Source: Pseudodesulfovibrio sp. (GTDB lineage: Bacteria; Desulfobacterota; Desulfovibrionia; Desulfovibrionales; Desulfovibrionaceae). Taken from it: DNA of 64,000 bases. The notes below the pieces were generated by a model that ran no database searches, was not told the DNA's origin, and worked only from the letters and a program-made list of their open reading frames with translations. The position numbers and the translations under genes are program-made. Each line of letters starts with the position of its first letter. Position 1 is the first letter of the stretch. Location: positions 2,367,029-2,431,028 of the forward strand of contig JADGEX010000001.1 of assembly GCA_016744135.1 (NCBI GenBank), given 5' to 3'. Shown piece by piece: positions 17,080-26,311 of the stretch.

Positions 17080-17913
17080 TTATTTCGTCAATTGAAGCAG
17101 GTATTGCTTGGGGGTGATCCCATAGGAACGTTTGAAATGGCGATTCAAGTGGCTCACATCAAAAAAACCGAAATCCTGCGCAATGTGGGAAAGTGATTCG
17201 TTTGTTCCGAGAGCGTCTTTCACCCTGTTAATCTTGTGGTTGAGTATGTACTGGTGCGGCGTCAATCCGAATTGGCTTCGGAACAAACGGATGAAATGAT
17301 ATTTCGAAATATTTGCCACCATACTAAGATCATTGATTGAAATATCTTCCGTGATGTTGTCATGGATGTACTCTGTGACCTTCAACAGCAGCGTGTCCTT
17401 ATTGCTTATCCAGGAATCTGGCCTGAAAATGTCCATTCTTTGGGCAATTCGTTGCGCTATTTTGTACAGAGAGTGTTCGTACTCAAGGGAAGAGTGCCCT
17501 GTCTCATCAACGAGCTGAGACGTTCTCAGGATCAAGGATTGGAGAATATTGTCAGTAAAATGGTTTTCCGAAAGTCGGAATTCCGTTTTATTTAACGCTG
17601 TGGCACTCCCTAAAAGCGGGTAAAAGTCTTTTGGGTCGAGGTAGAGCATTGTATATTTCAACGTGTTGTCGTTTCCGGGATTCCCATTATGTACATCGTC
17701 GGGGTTAAACAGAATAATGTTGCCCGGAGAGCTTCTAAACTCGCTACCGTTGCAAGAAAATTCCTGAATTCCTCCAGTCGTGACCCCGAGGGCCAATTCT
17801 TCGTGGGCGTGTTTAGAATAGGAAAAATCCGACATGACAGCATTGAGGACCGTCATGTTGATATCACTCTTGGCGTTTGCAAAATGAAAATGATTTGATT
17901 GTATTTTTGCCAT
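17080..17913 (-). CDS. AraC family transcriptional regulator (LysE-linked)
   Basis: 277 residues. The N-terminal cupin-type ligand domain (about 1-150) contains HAHEELALGV and NIILFNPDDVHNG. The C-terminal DNA-binding domain has two HTH units (about 175-277), ending in GFFDVSHLNRHFKRSYGITPKQY. It is encoded immediately upstream of the LysE exporter, a frequent arrangement in which the regulator senses the exported compound. Its own promoter must lie in the divergent region shared with the purine nucleoside permease gene. Confidence 0.9.
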   Translation of the reverse strand: MAKIQSNHFHFANAKSDINMTVLNAVMSDFSYSKHAHEELALGVTTGGIQEFSCNGSEFRSSPGNIILFNPDDVHNGNPGNDNTLKYTMLYLDPKDFYPLLGSATALNKTEFRLSENHFTDNILQSLILRTSQLVDETGHSSLEYEHSLYKIAQRIAQRMDIFRPDSWISNKDTLLLKVTEYIHDNITEDISINDLSMVANISKYHFIRLFRSQFGLTPHQYILNHKINRVKDALGTNESLSHIAQDFGFFDVSHLNRHFKRSYGITPKQYLLQLTK

Positions 17914-18267
17914 TTCTCAACCTCTATTCTTCCAATATCAATAAATGGCTTACAAGGGAAAATCTTGGACAAAATTGCTCAATTGGCTTTTCCCTCACGC
18001 GATGGATTGAATCCTCCGTACAATGCCAACGAGCGAAAGTCTTGTGGTCATCAAAGCTTGTGACAACGGTTTTTGTTTTGAGGCCCCATTCCCACCCGGT
18101 CGTGATTGAGCCTTGTAGGGGGTGTCTTGTTTGTTGAATGAGGGGAGATTTCTTTAATTCTTTAAAGTACTGGTTCTGCACCATGCAATAATTGACTGTC
18201 CTTGTTTTCTTGCTTAAATGCTCTCATCGAAATCACGATATTTAAGTAATTTAACAAAGGTATTGTA
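17914..18267. other. Divergent promoter region between araC-type gene and purine nucleoside permease gene
   Basis: No supported gene. On the plus strand TTGACT (18192-18197) is followed 17 bp later by TAAATG (18215-18220), a possible promoter for the permease gene. Short frames here lack SD sequences. Confidence 0.45.
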
Positions 18268-19269
18268 ATGAAACAGCTGAAAGTATGGGGAATTGCTGCA
18301 GTGCTGCTCGTGAGCATGGTGAGCGCGTCCATGGCTGCCGAGCCGGTGAAGGTCAAAGTGTTTGTGGGAGCTCAGTTCGAAATTGGAAAGATGGCTGGGG
18401 ATAAGGCCGGAGAGTTCCAGCATTGGTACGAAGGGTATCTCAAAGACGCCAAGGAATACAAGGTTGTCGGTGCCGAGCACCCCGTATGGGTCAACAAAGA
18501 CGGTGTGGCCGGGAGCGTTTTGGGAATGGGCAAAGTGCGTAGTTCTTCAAGCATGACTGCCATTCTCGTTGATCCCCGATTCGATTTTTCCGAGACATAT
18601 TTCATCATTACTGGCTGTGCAGGTACACCCCCGCGCGCTGGTACGGTGGCTGCCGTATTCTGGGCAGATTATCTGGTCGATTACGATTTGGGACATCGCT
18701 GGGGAGCCGGTGAGGTTGCCGAAGGCCAGCCGTTGTTTTCTGTTCGCAAAGGGTATGAGTCGGTGCGGACGATCAAACTCAATCAGAAACTTGTTCAACG
18801 TGCTTTTGAGCTGACCAAGGATACACCTCTTCAGGATTCCGACACTTCCAAGAATTATCGCAAGAATTATCCCGACAAAATGGCACAGCGTTCGCCTTTT
18901 GTTGGTGTGGGAACACACGTCGCAAGCGATACGTTTTTTCATGGTCCCACCTTGTCCAAGGAAGCCCAGTATGTCTGTGATGTCAACGGAGCAGGTACCT
19001 ACGTAATAACGGAAATGGAAGGAGTCGCTGTGGGCTACGTTATCACGAAGTTCGGGCATGGCGATCGAGTGTTGAGTCTTCGTACGGCAGTGAATTTCGA
19101 TCAGGGTAATCCCAACGAGACCACGCTGGAACACCTCGATCCTGCACCAGGCAACTACCCCGGCGGTTTCTCCACCGGTATCAAGAACGCCTATGTCGTT
19201 GGTTCCCGTTTTGTGAATGAAGTCATTGCACATTGGAACGAGTGGAAGGATGGCGTCCCCGCCCAATAA
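18268..19269 (+). CDS. Exported purine nucleoside permease (NUP family)
   Basis: 333 residues with an N-terminal signal peptide (about 1-23, ending SMAAEP). The body matches the NUP family: KVKVFVGAQFEIG at the start of the mature protein, FIITGCAGTPPRAGTVAAVFWADYLVDYDLGH in the middle, then FVGVGTHVASDTFFHG and ITEMEGVA. The fold resembles nucleoside phosphorylases, and the EMEG segment corresponds to the base/ribose site of those enzymes. The yeast relative transports nucleosides, but in a bacterium an exported enzyme-like protein is equally plausible. A strong terminator follows. Confidence 0.85.
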   Translation: MKQLKVWGIAAVLLVSMVSASMAAEPVKVKVFVGAQFEIGKMAGDKAGEFQHWYEGYLKDAKEYKVVGAEHPVWVNKDGVAGSVLGMGKVRSSSSMTAILVDPRFDFSETYFIITGCAGTPPRAGTVAAVFWADYLVDYDLGHRWGAGEVAEGQPLFSVRKGYESVRTIKLNQKLVQRAFELTKDTPLQDSDTSKNYRKNYPDKMAQRSPFVGVGTHVASDTFFHGPTLSKEAQYVCDVNGAGTYVITEMEGVAVGYVITKFGHGDRVLSLRTAVNFDQGNPNETTLEHLDPAPGNYPGGFSTGIKNAYVVGSRFVNEVIAHWNEWKDGVPAQ

Positions 19270-19295
19270 CCACTTTATTCCGAAGAATAAATAAT

Positions 19296-19326
19296 AAGGG
19301 GCCAACACCATGTGTTGGCCCCTTTT
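19296..19326 (+). terminator. Terminator of the purine nucleoside permease gene
   Basis: Perfect stem AAGGGGCCAACAC/GTGTTGGCCCCTT with a small loop followed by TT; a typical intrinsic terminator 26 nt after the stop. Confidence 0.85.
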
Positions 19327-19402
19327 CTGTGACTGTTGAATTTCTGTCGGTTCAGCTCTGACGATCCAGCCTGCTTTTTTATCTTCCATATGACTTCGAT
19401 TC

Positions 19403-19490
19403 TATCGAAATTTTCAGGGCCTATAAGCAGCTCCGTTTTTATCCTTTCGAAATTTTTAGAATCTATAAGCAGCACCACTCCCAAGTGGTG
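19403..19490. repeat. Two 32-bp imperfect direct repeats plus hairpin upstream of the fdh operon
   Basis: Units at 19403-19434 and 19445-19476 share TCGAAATTTT and CTATAAGCAGC with a 42-bp period (four helical turns). A stem CACCACT/AGTGGTG (19473-19490) overlaps the end of the second unit. The layout resembles tandem binding sites for a regulator, about 110-190 bp before the first fdh operon gene. Confidence 0.6.
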
Positions 19491-19595
19491 CATAACCTTG
19501 TGTAAGTTGGTTTCTTTTGCCGCTCTCTTAGATTCCTCATATCTATCAACGCCTTTTGTACATGAAGTATAAAAGCAAGGCTAAGGAGGTGCATT

Positions 19596-19826
19596 ATGGC
19601 ACACAATGGAAAACCGATAACAGCGCGGAGCACAGCCGATCTTCCTTTTGGAGGGCTTGGGGTGTCTCTTGAGGCGTGTGAAGAGTATGCCGAAACGCTG
19701 GATGTTCAAGTAGTTGCTTGGGCTCCAGCTTCTTTTTTCGATGGCATGGCTTTTCATGAGCCTCCTGTGGCGCTCTCTGGCTATAGACTCCTCACAGTAC
19801 TTGGCTGTGAGATTCGTGGAAGATAA
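19596..19826 (+). CDS. Small hypothetical protein preceding fdhA
   Basis: 76 residues, no membrane segment, one cysteine near each end of the second half (LEACEEYAE, LGCEIRG). It has an excellent SD (AAGGAGG, 6 nt before the ATG) and lies 21 bp upstream of the fdhA ATG, so it is very likely the first gene of the formate dehydrogenase operon. I recognise no family. Its base composition matches the AT-richer fdh genes only partly. Confidence 0.6.
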   Translation: MAHNGKPITARSTADLPFGGLGVSLEACEEYAETLDVQVVAWAPASFFDGMAFHEPPVALSGYRLLTVLGCEIRGR

Positions 19827-19847
19827 TAACAGATCAAGGATTACGGA

Positions 19848-22800
19848 ATGAAATTGAATCGTCGTGACTTTGTAAAGCTGTCTTCATCAGCAGCCCTTGG
19901 CGTAGCCTTTGCTGGCCTCGGTACTGGATGTAAAAGAACAGCGGTCGATAAATTTGCTCAGATGAAGCCTGAATGGAGCAAACAAACTACTTCTGTTTGT
20001 GCTTATTGTTCTGTTGGTTGTGGATTGTTGGTTACTACTTCTTTAGAGACAAAAAGAGCCATCAATGTGGAAGGCAATCCCGACCACCCTATTAACGAAG
20101 GTTCTCTCTGTGCAAAGGGCGCAAGCTCTATTCAGATGACCGAAAACGATTTGCGTACAGGCAAATGTCTTCACCGCGCACCGTATTCTGGTGAGTGGGA
20201 AGAAAAAAGCTGGGACTGGTGTAAAAAACGCATCGCCAAGCTTGCTAAAGAATCTCGCGATAAATCTTTCCTAGAAAAGAACGATAAAGGCCAAGTCGTT
20301 AACCGTAACATGGGTGTAGCTTCGCTTGGTTCTGCTGCATTGGACAACGAAGAATGTTACGCTATGCACGCATTTATGCGTTCTCAAGGCATTGTATACC
20401 TCGAACATCAGGCACGTATCTGACACAGTGCAACTGTTGCGGCTCTGGGAGAGTCGTTCGGACGCGGTGCGATGACCAATCACTGGAATGATTTACAGAA
20501 TAGTGATTGTATTTTGATTATGGGTAGCAATGCTGCCGAAAACCATCCCATTTCCTTCAAATGGGCTTTGAAAGCGCAAGCCAAGGGCGGAAAGATCATT
20601 CATGTTGATCCACGTTTTACACGTACCTCCGCTCGTTCCGATAAGCATATTGCGCTTCGTTCCGGTTCTGATATCGCCGTTCTTGGCGGTATGATTAAGT
20701 ATATTATTGATAATAAACGTTATTTCCTCGAATATATGCGTGATTACACCAACGCTTCTTTCATCGTTGGTACAGAGTACAAATATGAGGATGGCATCTT
20801 CTCTGGGTTTGATCCTGAAACTGCCTCTTATGATAAATCAAAATGGGCATTTGAAAAGGACGCAAATGGCGTCGCTAAAATGGACAAATCCTTGGAACAT
20901 CCACGTTGTGTTTTTCAAATCATGAAAAAACATTACGAACGTTATACTTTAGATAACGTTTCAAGAATGTCGGGTATTTCCCCTGAAGATTTGACTGAAC
21001 TTTACGAATTGTACTCTGCTACTGGTACTGCGAAAAAAGCTGGTACTATCATGTACGCAATGGGCTGGACTCAGCATTCCGTAGGGGTGCAGAACATCCG
21101 CGCCATGGCTATGATCCAGCTCATGCTTGGCAATATTGGTATCGCTGGTGGTGGTGTTAACGCACTGCGCGGCGAATGCAACGTTCAGGGGTCTACCGAC
21201 TACGCTCTTCTTTATCATATTCTCCCTGGATACATCGCAACTCCACTTGCTGGGCTGGACACTCTCGATCAGTACAACAAGAAGTTTGCGCCTGTAACCA
21301 AGGACCCAAAGAGTGCAAACTGGTGGCAAAACTATCCTAAGTACTCTGCAAGTTTGCTCAAAGCTATGTATTCTGATGATGATCCAAAAGATGCCTATAG
21401 CTACTTGCCAAAGTTGGAAAACCATAAAGCAAGTGAATACTCCTGGATTCCACTCATCGACCGCATGTACAATGGCGGATTCACTGGTGCATGGATTTGG
21501 GGCATGAACCCCGCATGCTCCGGCCCTGACTCTGTAAAAACACGTAAGGCTCTTGCTGAGCTTGACTGGATGGTAAACGTCAACGTCTTTGACTGTGAAA
21601 CATCGAGTTTTTGGAAGGGGCCTGGAATGGATCCAGCCAAAGTTAAAACTGAAACATTCTTTATCCCTTGCGCAACAGCACTCGAAAAAGAAGGCTCAGT
21701 TTCAAACTCTGGTCGTTGGATGCAGTGGCGCTATGCTGGTCCAGAACCCAAAGATGGCGTACTTACAGATGGTCACTACTTCCACGAATTGTGGGAAGAA
21801 ATGGCTCACCTCTACGAGAAAGAAGGTGGAGCACATCCCGAACCTATTACCCGCATGAGCTTCGACAACATGTGTGTAGAAAATGCCCATGGTCACATGG
21901 AATTTAGCGCACAACAAACCGCAAGACTCATTAACGGTTGGTTCACCAAAGACACTGTCGTCAAAGGTAAGCAGTTCAAGAAAGGTCAGCAAGTTCCTAG
22001 CTTTGCATACCTCCAGGATGATGGTTCCACCACGTCTGGTAACTGGCTCTATTCTAACTCTGTGAGCGACACAGAAAATAAATCTGAACGCCACAATTCC
22101 AGTCAGTCTCCTTTGCAGAAAAAGATTGGTTTGTTCCCGAATTGGACATGGTGCTGGCCTGTCAACCGTCGTATCCTCTATAATAGAGCATCCGTTGATC
22201 CACAGGGTAAACCCTGGAACCCGGAACGAGTTGTTATCGAGTGGAACGGTAAGAAATGGGAAGGCGACGTCCCTGACGGTGGCTGGGCTCCAGGAACCAA
22301 GCATCCGTTTATCATGCGCAAAAACGGCTTCGGTCAGCTCTTTGGACCAGGTCGCGCGGATGGTCCCCTGCCCGAATACTACGAGCCATTGGAATGTCCT
22401 GTTAAAGAACATCCTTTCTCTAGCACTCTCCACAACCCAACTGCGGTTCAAGTACATAGCGAAGAGAAAGCTGTCTGTGATCCACGCTACCCATTCGTTG
22501 GTACTACTTACCGCGTGACCGAACATTGGCAAACAGGGTCTATGACTCGCTGGTGTGACTGGTTGGTAGAGGCTGAACCTCAAATGTTTGTTGAAATCAG
22601 CCCTCAACTCGCTGAACTTCGCGGCATTGAAAATGGTGAAAAAGTTACCATCGAAAGTGTTCGTGGTTCTTTATGGGCAATCGCAATGGTTACCGAACGG
22701 GTTCAGCCATTCAAAATTGATGGTACCGACGTTCATATGGTCGGTATGCCATGGCACTACGGTTGGGTGAAACCTGTCGACGGTGGCGATTCTGCAAATA

Positions 22801-22895
22801 TTGTAACACCAAACGTTGGCGACCCGAATACTGGTATTCCTGAATACAAAGCGTTCATGGTCAACTTACGCAAGTGGAAAGAAGGGGATAAATAA
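19848..22895 (+). CDS. fdhA: Formate dehydrogenase alpha subunit, selenocysteine-containing, periplasmic
   Basis: Mo/W-bis-MGD formate dehydrogenase catalytic subunit oxidising formate to CO2. A single gene of 1,015 residues is interrupted by an in-frame TGA at 20421-20423. The context EHQARI-(TGA)-HSATVAALGESFGRGAMTNHW is exactly the conserved Sec environment, so the codon is read as selenocysteine, not a stop. The N-terminus carries a twin-arginine signal (NRRDFVKLS), and the [4Fe-4S] motif CAYCSVGCGLLV follows at about residues 47-58. The C-terminal MopB domain is complete. The stop overlaps the fdhB start (TAATG). Composition is AT-richer than the flanking core genes. Confidence 0.97.
20421..20460 (+). 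promoter_or_regulatory. UGA selenocysteine codon with candidate SECIS hairpin
   Basis: The TGA at 20421 is followed 17 nt later by a short stem GGCTCT/AGAGTC (20441-20446 with 20450-20455, one G-U pair) with a G-rich loop. This is at the distance expected for a bacterial SECIS element recruiting SelB. The stem itself is weaker evidence than the conserved protein context. Confidence 0.75.
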
Positions 22896-23647
22896 TGAGT
22901 GGTAAAAGCTTTTTTGTTGATCTGACCCTTTGTACCGCGTGTCGTGGATGCCAGGTTGCATGTAAGCAGTGGAAAAATCTTCCTGCCGAAAAAACGCGCA
23001 ATGTTGGCTCCCATCAGAATCCACAAGACTTGTCTTCCAAGACTATCCGTCTTGTTCGTTTCCACGAAGAGCGTGATGCTAATGGTAAACTGCAATGGAA
23101 CTTCTTTCCAGAACAGTGCCGTCATTGTCTCGAACCTCCTTGTAAGTCCATCGGGAATATGTACTGCGAAAACGGTATTGAACAAGATCCCAAAACTGGG
23201 GCTGTTGTTATGAATAGCCGCACTTCTGGCATTGGTGACAAAGTTACCAGTGAAGAATTGTGTCCATACAACGTACCTCGCATGGACGAAGAAAGCGGGC
23301 AATGGTTCAAGTGCGATATGTGCTTGGATCGTGTTGAAGCTGGCCTTCTTCCTGCCTGTGTTCAAAGTTGCCCAACTGGTACTATGAACTTTGGGGACCG
23401 TGAAGATATGCTCGCTCTCGCGAAAAAGCGCTTGGCAGAAGTGAAGAAAACCAACCCGGATGCTTACCTTGCAGACCCTGAGTCTGTTCGTGTCATTTAC
23501 TTATGCACCGCTCCGCCAGAAAGCTACAATGGTAACTTGCTCGCATCTATAGATGGAAGTAAATTGATGAAAACTGCACAGGCCAAAAGTGGCGTCAACC
23601 GCCGTGATTTGCTTGCCGGTCGCTTTGGCTCAAAGGCGAAAGCGTAA
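22895..23647 (+). CDS. fdhB: Formate dehydrogenase iron-sulfur (beta) subunit
   Basis: 250-residue electron-transfer subunit with four-cluster ferredoxin-like cysteine groups: CTACRGCQVACKQW (about 12-26), CRHCLEPPC, a lone CPYNVPR segment, and CDMCLDRVEAGLLPACVQSCPTG (about 145-168). There is no C-terminal membrane helix, as in soluble periplasmic FdhAB of Desulfovibrio rather than membrane FdnH, so electrons probably go to cytochrome c3. No signal peptide is present; export would be by hitch-hiking with the Tat substrate FdhA. The start codon overlaps the fdhA stop. Confidence 0.95.
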   Translation: MSGKSFFVDLTLCTACRGCQVACKQWKNLPAEKTRNVGSHQNPQDLSSKTIRLVRFHEERDANGKLQWNFFPEQCRHCLEPPCKSIGNMYCENGIEQDPKTGAVVMNSRTSGIGDKVTSEELCPYNVPRMDEESGQWFKCDMCLDRVEAGLLPACVQSCPTGTMNFGDREDMLALAKKRLAEVKKTNPDAYLADPESVRVIYLCTAPPESYNGNLLASIDGSKLMKTAQAKSGVNRRDLLAGRFGSKAKA

Positions 23648-23671
23648 ACATACATACGTAAAGGAAATATT

Positions 23672-24088
23672 ATGAAAAAAGTATTCATCATGTCCCTGCT
23701 GTGTGTTTGTTTTACCGCAGTATTGGCCTTTGCTCAGGCAGAACTGGTGTCAGCTATTGATGCTCCTGACGATGACCTTGAAATTAATGTCATCGAAGGA
23801 AACAGCAAACGTAACCTCGGGGTTACCTTCAACCATTCCAGTCATGAAGACATTGATTGCTTCACCTGTCACCACAAAAACGAAGTGGCAGACGAACCTG
23901 AATCGTGCGCGAACTGCCATACCGATGTGGCTCCGGATGCTCAGGGGCATAAGTCTTACTTCCGTGCAATGCATGTGAAAGGCACTGAACAAGCGTCTTG
24001 TCTCTCTTGTCACCAAGAAGAGTTCGCTGGCGACAAAGACTTGACTGGTTGCGCCAACTCCTCTTGTCATCCCAATGGGTTGTACTAA
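23672..24088 (+). CDS. Cytochrome c3-type tetraheme protein of the formate dehydrogenase operon
   Basis: 138 residues with a signal peptide (about 1-22). Four haem-binding motifs are present: CFTCH, CANCH, CLSCH and a longer CANSSCH (CX4CH) near the C-terminus, with additional His residues for bis-His ligation as in class III cytochromes. It comes 24 bp after fdhB with an AAGGAAA SD. The arrangement matches the FdhABC3 type of formate dehydrogenase, in which this protein is the electron-accepting subunit in the periplasm. Confidence 0.93.
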   Translation: MKKVFIMSLLCVCFTAVLAFAQAELVSAIDAPDDDLEINVIEGNSKRNLGVTFNHSSHEDIDCFTCHHKNEVADEPESCANCHTDVAPDAQGHKSYFRAMHVKGTEQASCLSCHQEEFAGDKDLTGCANSSCHPNGLY

Positions 24089-24206
24089 AATAATAACAGT
24101 ATAAACGTCTAGCGGCAGCTCCATGCTGAGATCACGGATGCATACAAAATGTGTGTCATCTACTGAATGCAGACCGGTGCCGACGGCTATTACTGAAATA
24201 TAAATA

Positions 24207-24235
24207 CCTGGGGCGGAGTACCTCTCCGCTCCGGG
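24207..24235 (+). terminator. Terminator of the fdh operon
   Basis: GGGGCGGAG pairs with CTCCGCTCC (one G-T pair), extended by CC/GG, followed by TTTCTTTTATTT. It lies about 120 nt after the cytochrome gene. Confidence 0.7.
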
Positions 24236-24438
24236 TTTCTTTTATTTAGCTTTACAGTTTGCTCAAAATGTTCGTTGGCAAGATGCAAGCAGCAACCAAG
24301 GTTGCTGCATATCACTCGTGCGCAAGAATTTGGTTGGTTCAGAGCAGGGAAGCCAGCGAGGATTTTGAAGAGATTGATGAAACACCTCCGTAAGTTGTCG
24401 CGCCGGACCTTGCGACACATGGCTAACGGAGTTTCTCA

Positions 24439-24470
24439 GGCCCCACGTAGTGTGCTATCTACGTGGGGCC
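24439..24470. terminator. Strong 12-bp hairpin, terminator-like
   Basis: Perfect stem GGCCCCACGTAG/CTACGTGGGGCC with an 8-nt loop, followed by TATTTGTT. It has no adjacent gene to terminate, so it may mark the end of a lost transcript. Confidence 0.55.
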
Positions 24471-24683
24471 TATTTGTTAACGAAACAGTTTGTATGGAAA
24501 GCCTTCCTCGCCGGAGGGGAGTGCCTTGTCGCTCCGTGGAGTTCAAAGACTTGCTAACGCCTGAATAATCGGTTTCCTTTATGGCCCATACACCTACTAT
24601 CCGATGTGGCTTGAGTCGAAGAACCGTTGGTGTGGGTGTTTTTCTACAGCGCGAAATTATTGTTTTTTAACAAAAAAAAGGGG

Positions 24684-24701
24684 TCTTCATAGACATGAAG
24701 A
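24684..24701 (-). terminator. Terminator downstream of the decayed tRNA-Arg fragment
   Basis: On the minus strand TCTTCAT/ATGAAGA forms a stem followed by CCCC and a run of eight T's (24680-24672 on the plus strand as A's). It has the position a tRNA-Arg terminator would have before any integration. Confidence 0.6.
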
Positions 24702-24712
24702 TCTTAAAATTC

Positions 24713-24759
24713 TGGTGCGCTAGAGAGGATTCGCCCTCCCCGGGCATCGGCTTAGAAGA
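24713..24759 (-). pseudogene. Decayed tRNA-Arg 3' end (old attachment-site scar)
   Basis: Aligns with the 3' half of tRNA-Arg(TCT) at about 80% identity with one indel: TGGTGCGC, AG, GAGGATTCG, TCGGCTTAGAAG are kept while the T-loop and stem contain substitutions. It is too short and too altered to be a tRNA. Together with the intact copy at 25789 and the whole gene at 40598 it forms a series of three, pointing to successive integrations. Confidence 0.75.
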
Positions 24760-25037
24760 TGACTGGTGGATGTTAGTGATTTAAGTGTGTTACGTGCTTA
24801 GCCCTTTCAATGCGTTCACTACGCGTACGAGGGACAGGGTGTTTTATGGTCAGCCTTGTGGTCGATTGAACATTTATTTAGTTTGGGGGAAAGAAGTCTG
24901 CCCCTGTTGTCGGTGTGAGAGGTTTAGGATGTTTTCTGAAGTTGTGGCTTAGACCTCTTGAACGCCATGCACGAGGTTGCATGTGTAACATCTGAAATGA
25001 TTTGGTTTTTTAATGGATTGAACTCCTAGGATTTTTC

Positions 25038-25700
25038 ATGAAAATTATTATCTTAATTCCACCATCTGAGGGTAAGGCTGATGGAGGAAATGATAAATCT
25101 TTGAAGTCTGTATCAGGTGTTGTTGCTGACTTAATTGAAGCGATTAAAGAAGCTGATCCTAATAAGTTATATGGGCTTAAGGAAAAGGCTCTCGAGAAAG
25201 CAATTACTGTAAATAAGGAAGTCTTAAGCTCAAAAACAATGCCAGCAATTGAACGGTATACAGGGGTTGTTTACGACGCAATTGATTATCAAACTTTGAA
25301 AAATAAATCTGACTTTGATAAAAAAGTGTTCATTGTATCAGGGTTATTTGGTCTTGTTCGTCCTACTGATTTGATTCCCAATTATCGTTTGAAGATTGAT
25401 AAATTAAAGGCCGCCAAGGTATGGTTGAATTCCAATTCAGAGCAATTAAAAGATAAATTTGTTATTGATTTATTACCGCAAGCACACAAGAAAGCCGTGA
25501 AATATGAAAATGGAATCGAGGTTGGATTTGTCCTAAAAAAAGCAGGGAAAAAGATGCCGGCAGGTCACCAAGGAAAGCATATTAAAGGTCGATTTATCAG
25601 GTGGTTTGTTGAGAACAATATCACTGACTTAAAGTATTTTAAAGATTTTAAGGAAGAAGGCTATAAGTGGACTGGTGAAGTTTTTTTAAAGGAAGTTTAA
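25038..25700 (+). CDS. YaaA (DUF328) family peroxide-stress protein homologue
   Basis: 220 residues. The family landmarks are the N-terminal ILIPPSEGKA (equivalent to ISPAKTL), YTGVVYDAIDYQTL, the highly conserved SGLFGLVRPTDLIPNYRLKI, the INL/SxEY-equivalent FVIDLLPQAHKKAV, and KHIKGRFIRWFVEN near the C-terminus. The E. coli homologue lowers free iron and protects DNA during peroxide stress and binds DNA. The gene is much AT-richer than its surroundings and lies between two tRNA-Arg scars, so it was probably brought in by an earlier element. Confidence 0.85.
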   Translation: MKIIILIPPSEGKADGGNDKSLKSVSGVVADLIEAIKEADPNKLYGLKEKALEKAITVNKEVLSSKTMPAIERYTGVVYDAIDYQTLKNKSDFDKKVFIVSGLFGLVRPTDLIPNYRLKIDKLKAAKVWLNSNSEQLKDKFVIDLLPQAHKKAVKYENGIEVGFVLKKAGKKMPAGHQGKHIKGRFIRWFVENNITDLKYFKDFKEEGYKWTGEVFLKEV

Positions 25701-25749
25701 TTGTTTTCAAAACTGACAGATCCATTCTCAGTTTATGGTCGGTACGAAA

Positions 25750-25779
25750 AAAGGGCTAACGATTTCTCGTTAACCCTTT
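25750..25779 (-). terminator. Terminator next to the attL-side tRNA fragment
   Basis: AAGGGCTAACGA/TCGTTAACCCTT stem (one G-U pair on the minus strand) followed on the minus strand by a T-run. It lies directly beyond the tRNA 3' end copy at 25789, as expected for a displaced tRNA terminator. Confidence 0.65.
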
Positions 25780-25788
25780 GATTTCTCA

Positions 25789-25835
25789 TGGTGCGCCAGG
25801 GAGGATTCGAACCCCCGGCCGTCGGCTTAGAAGGC
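25789..25835. repeat. Island attachment site (attL), 47-bp tRNA-Arg 3' end
   Basis: 47 bases identical to 40598-40644, covering CCA, acceptor stem, T-arm, variable loop and anticodon-stem 3' strand of tRNA-Arg(TCT). Sequence identity stops abruptly at 25836. With the full tRNA and an adjacent integrase at the far end, this defines a ~14.8-kb integrated element. Confidence 0.93.
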
Positions 25836-25950
25836 GGTTTTTGAGGGCGCATGAGCTGGATATTGGTTTACAAAAATGATTGTAATTCAATGTCTTGTGA
25901 TTTGTCCACGTTTCGGGGAGCGTCTTGGTGACAGGTCGATTTCAGATTGA

Positions 25951-25974
25951 TTGGAGCAAATTTGGAGCAAATTT
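25951..25974. repeat. Putative integrase arm-binding repeat, left
   Basis: Tandem GGAGCAAATTT GGAGCAAATTT. Twenty bases of it recur in the same orientation at 40508-40527, next to the other end of the island, and no other such tandem is in the window. Both copies sit 70-120 bp from the attachment cores, which is typical for arm-type sites of tyrosine integrases. Confidence 0.6.
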
Positions 25975-26311
25975 AAGGCATCCTTTTCTTTCTTAGATTA
26001 ATTGCGAAACCATTAGCAGTATTTTTGAAGTGTTTTGGAAAAACACTTACGCAGTATAATTTAACTCCGTAATGGCAGATGTTTTTGAGATGGGAAAAGT
26101 CATTATTTTAGGGAGTTACAACATGATCAAAATAGTATCGGTTAATGCGATCTATATTAGGTAGCTCTAGAGAGTGATTGTAAAAAACAACAGTAGCTTC
26201 TTGGAATATAAAGTTTTTCTATAAAAAAAGTATGTGTAATTTGACTTTTCTCCGAAGTGTTTCAGTGTTGTTTCTGTAGTGTTTTTGTAAAACATAACAG
26301 AGTGTTGAGCG

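Larger units (their letters stand above)
24089..25037. other. Long non-coding stretch between the fdh operon and a YaaA-like gene
   Basis: About 950 bp with no convincing gene. It holds a terminator-like stem at 24207-24235, a perfect palindrome GCAGCAACCAAGGTTGCTGC at 24289-24308, a 12-bp stem at 24439-24470, and a decayed tRNA-Arg 3' end at 24713-24759. Reading frames across 24190-24570 lie over these hairpins on both strands, lack SDs and look random. Beyond 24760 I see only AT-rich spacer. Confidence 0.6.

Noticed and set aside
19848-20423. fdhA as a truncated pseudogene ending at 20423
   Set aside because: The TGA is in the conserved selenocysteine context, and reading frame and homology continue without shift, so it is one functional gene.
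21702-22607. 301-codon minus-strand frame opposite fdhA
   Set aside because: Antisense to a certain gene; no independent support.
24190-24568. Small genes on both strands after the fdh operon
   Set aside because: Frames overlap hairpins, lack SDs and have unnatural composition.
24713-24790. Second functional tRNA-Arg at 24.7 kb
   Set aside because: Only the 3' half is recognisable, with substitutions in the T-arm; the D-arm and 5' acceptor strand are missing.
25951-25974. CRISPR array
   Set aside because: Only two adjoining short repeat units without spacers and no cas genes; better explained as integrase arm sites. No CRISPR array was seen elsewhere in the window.
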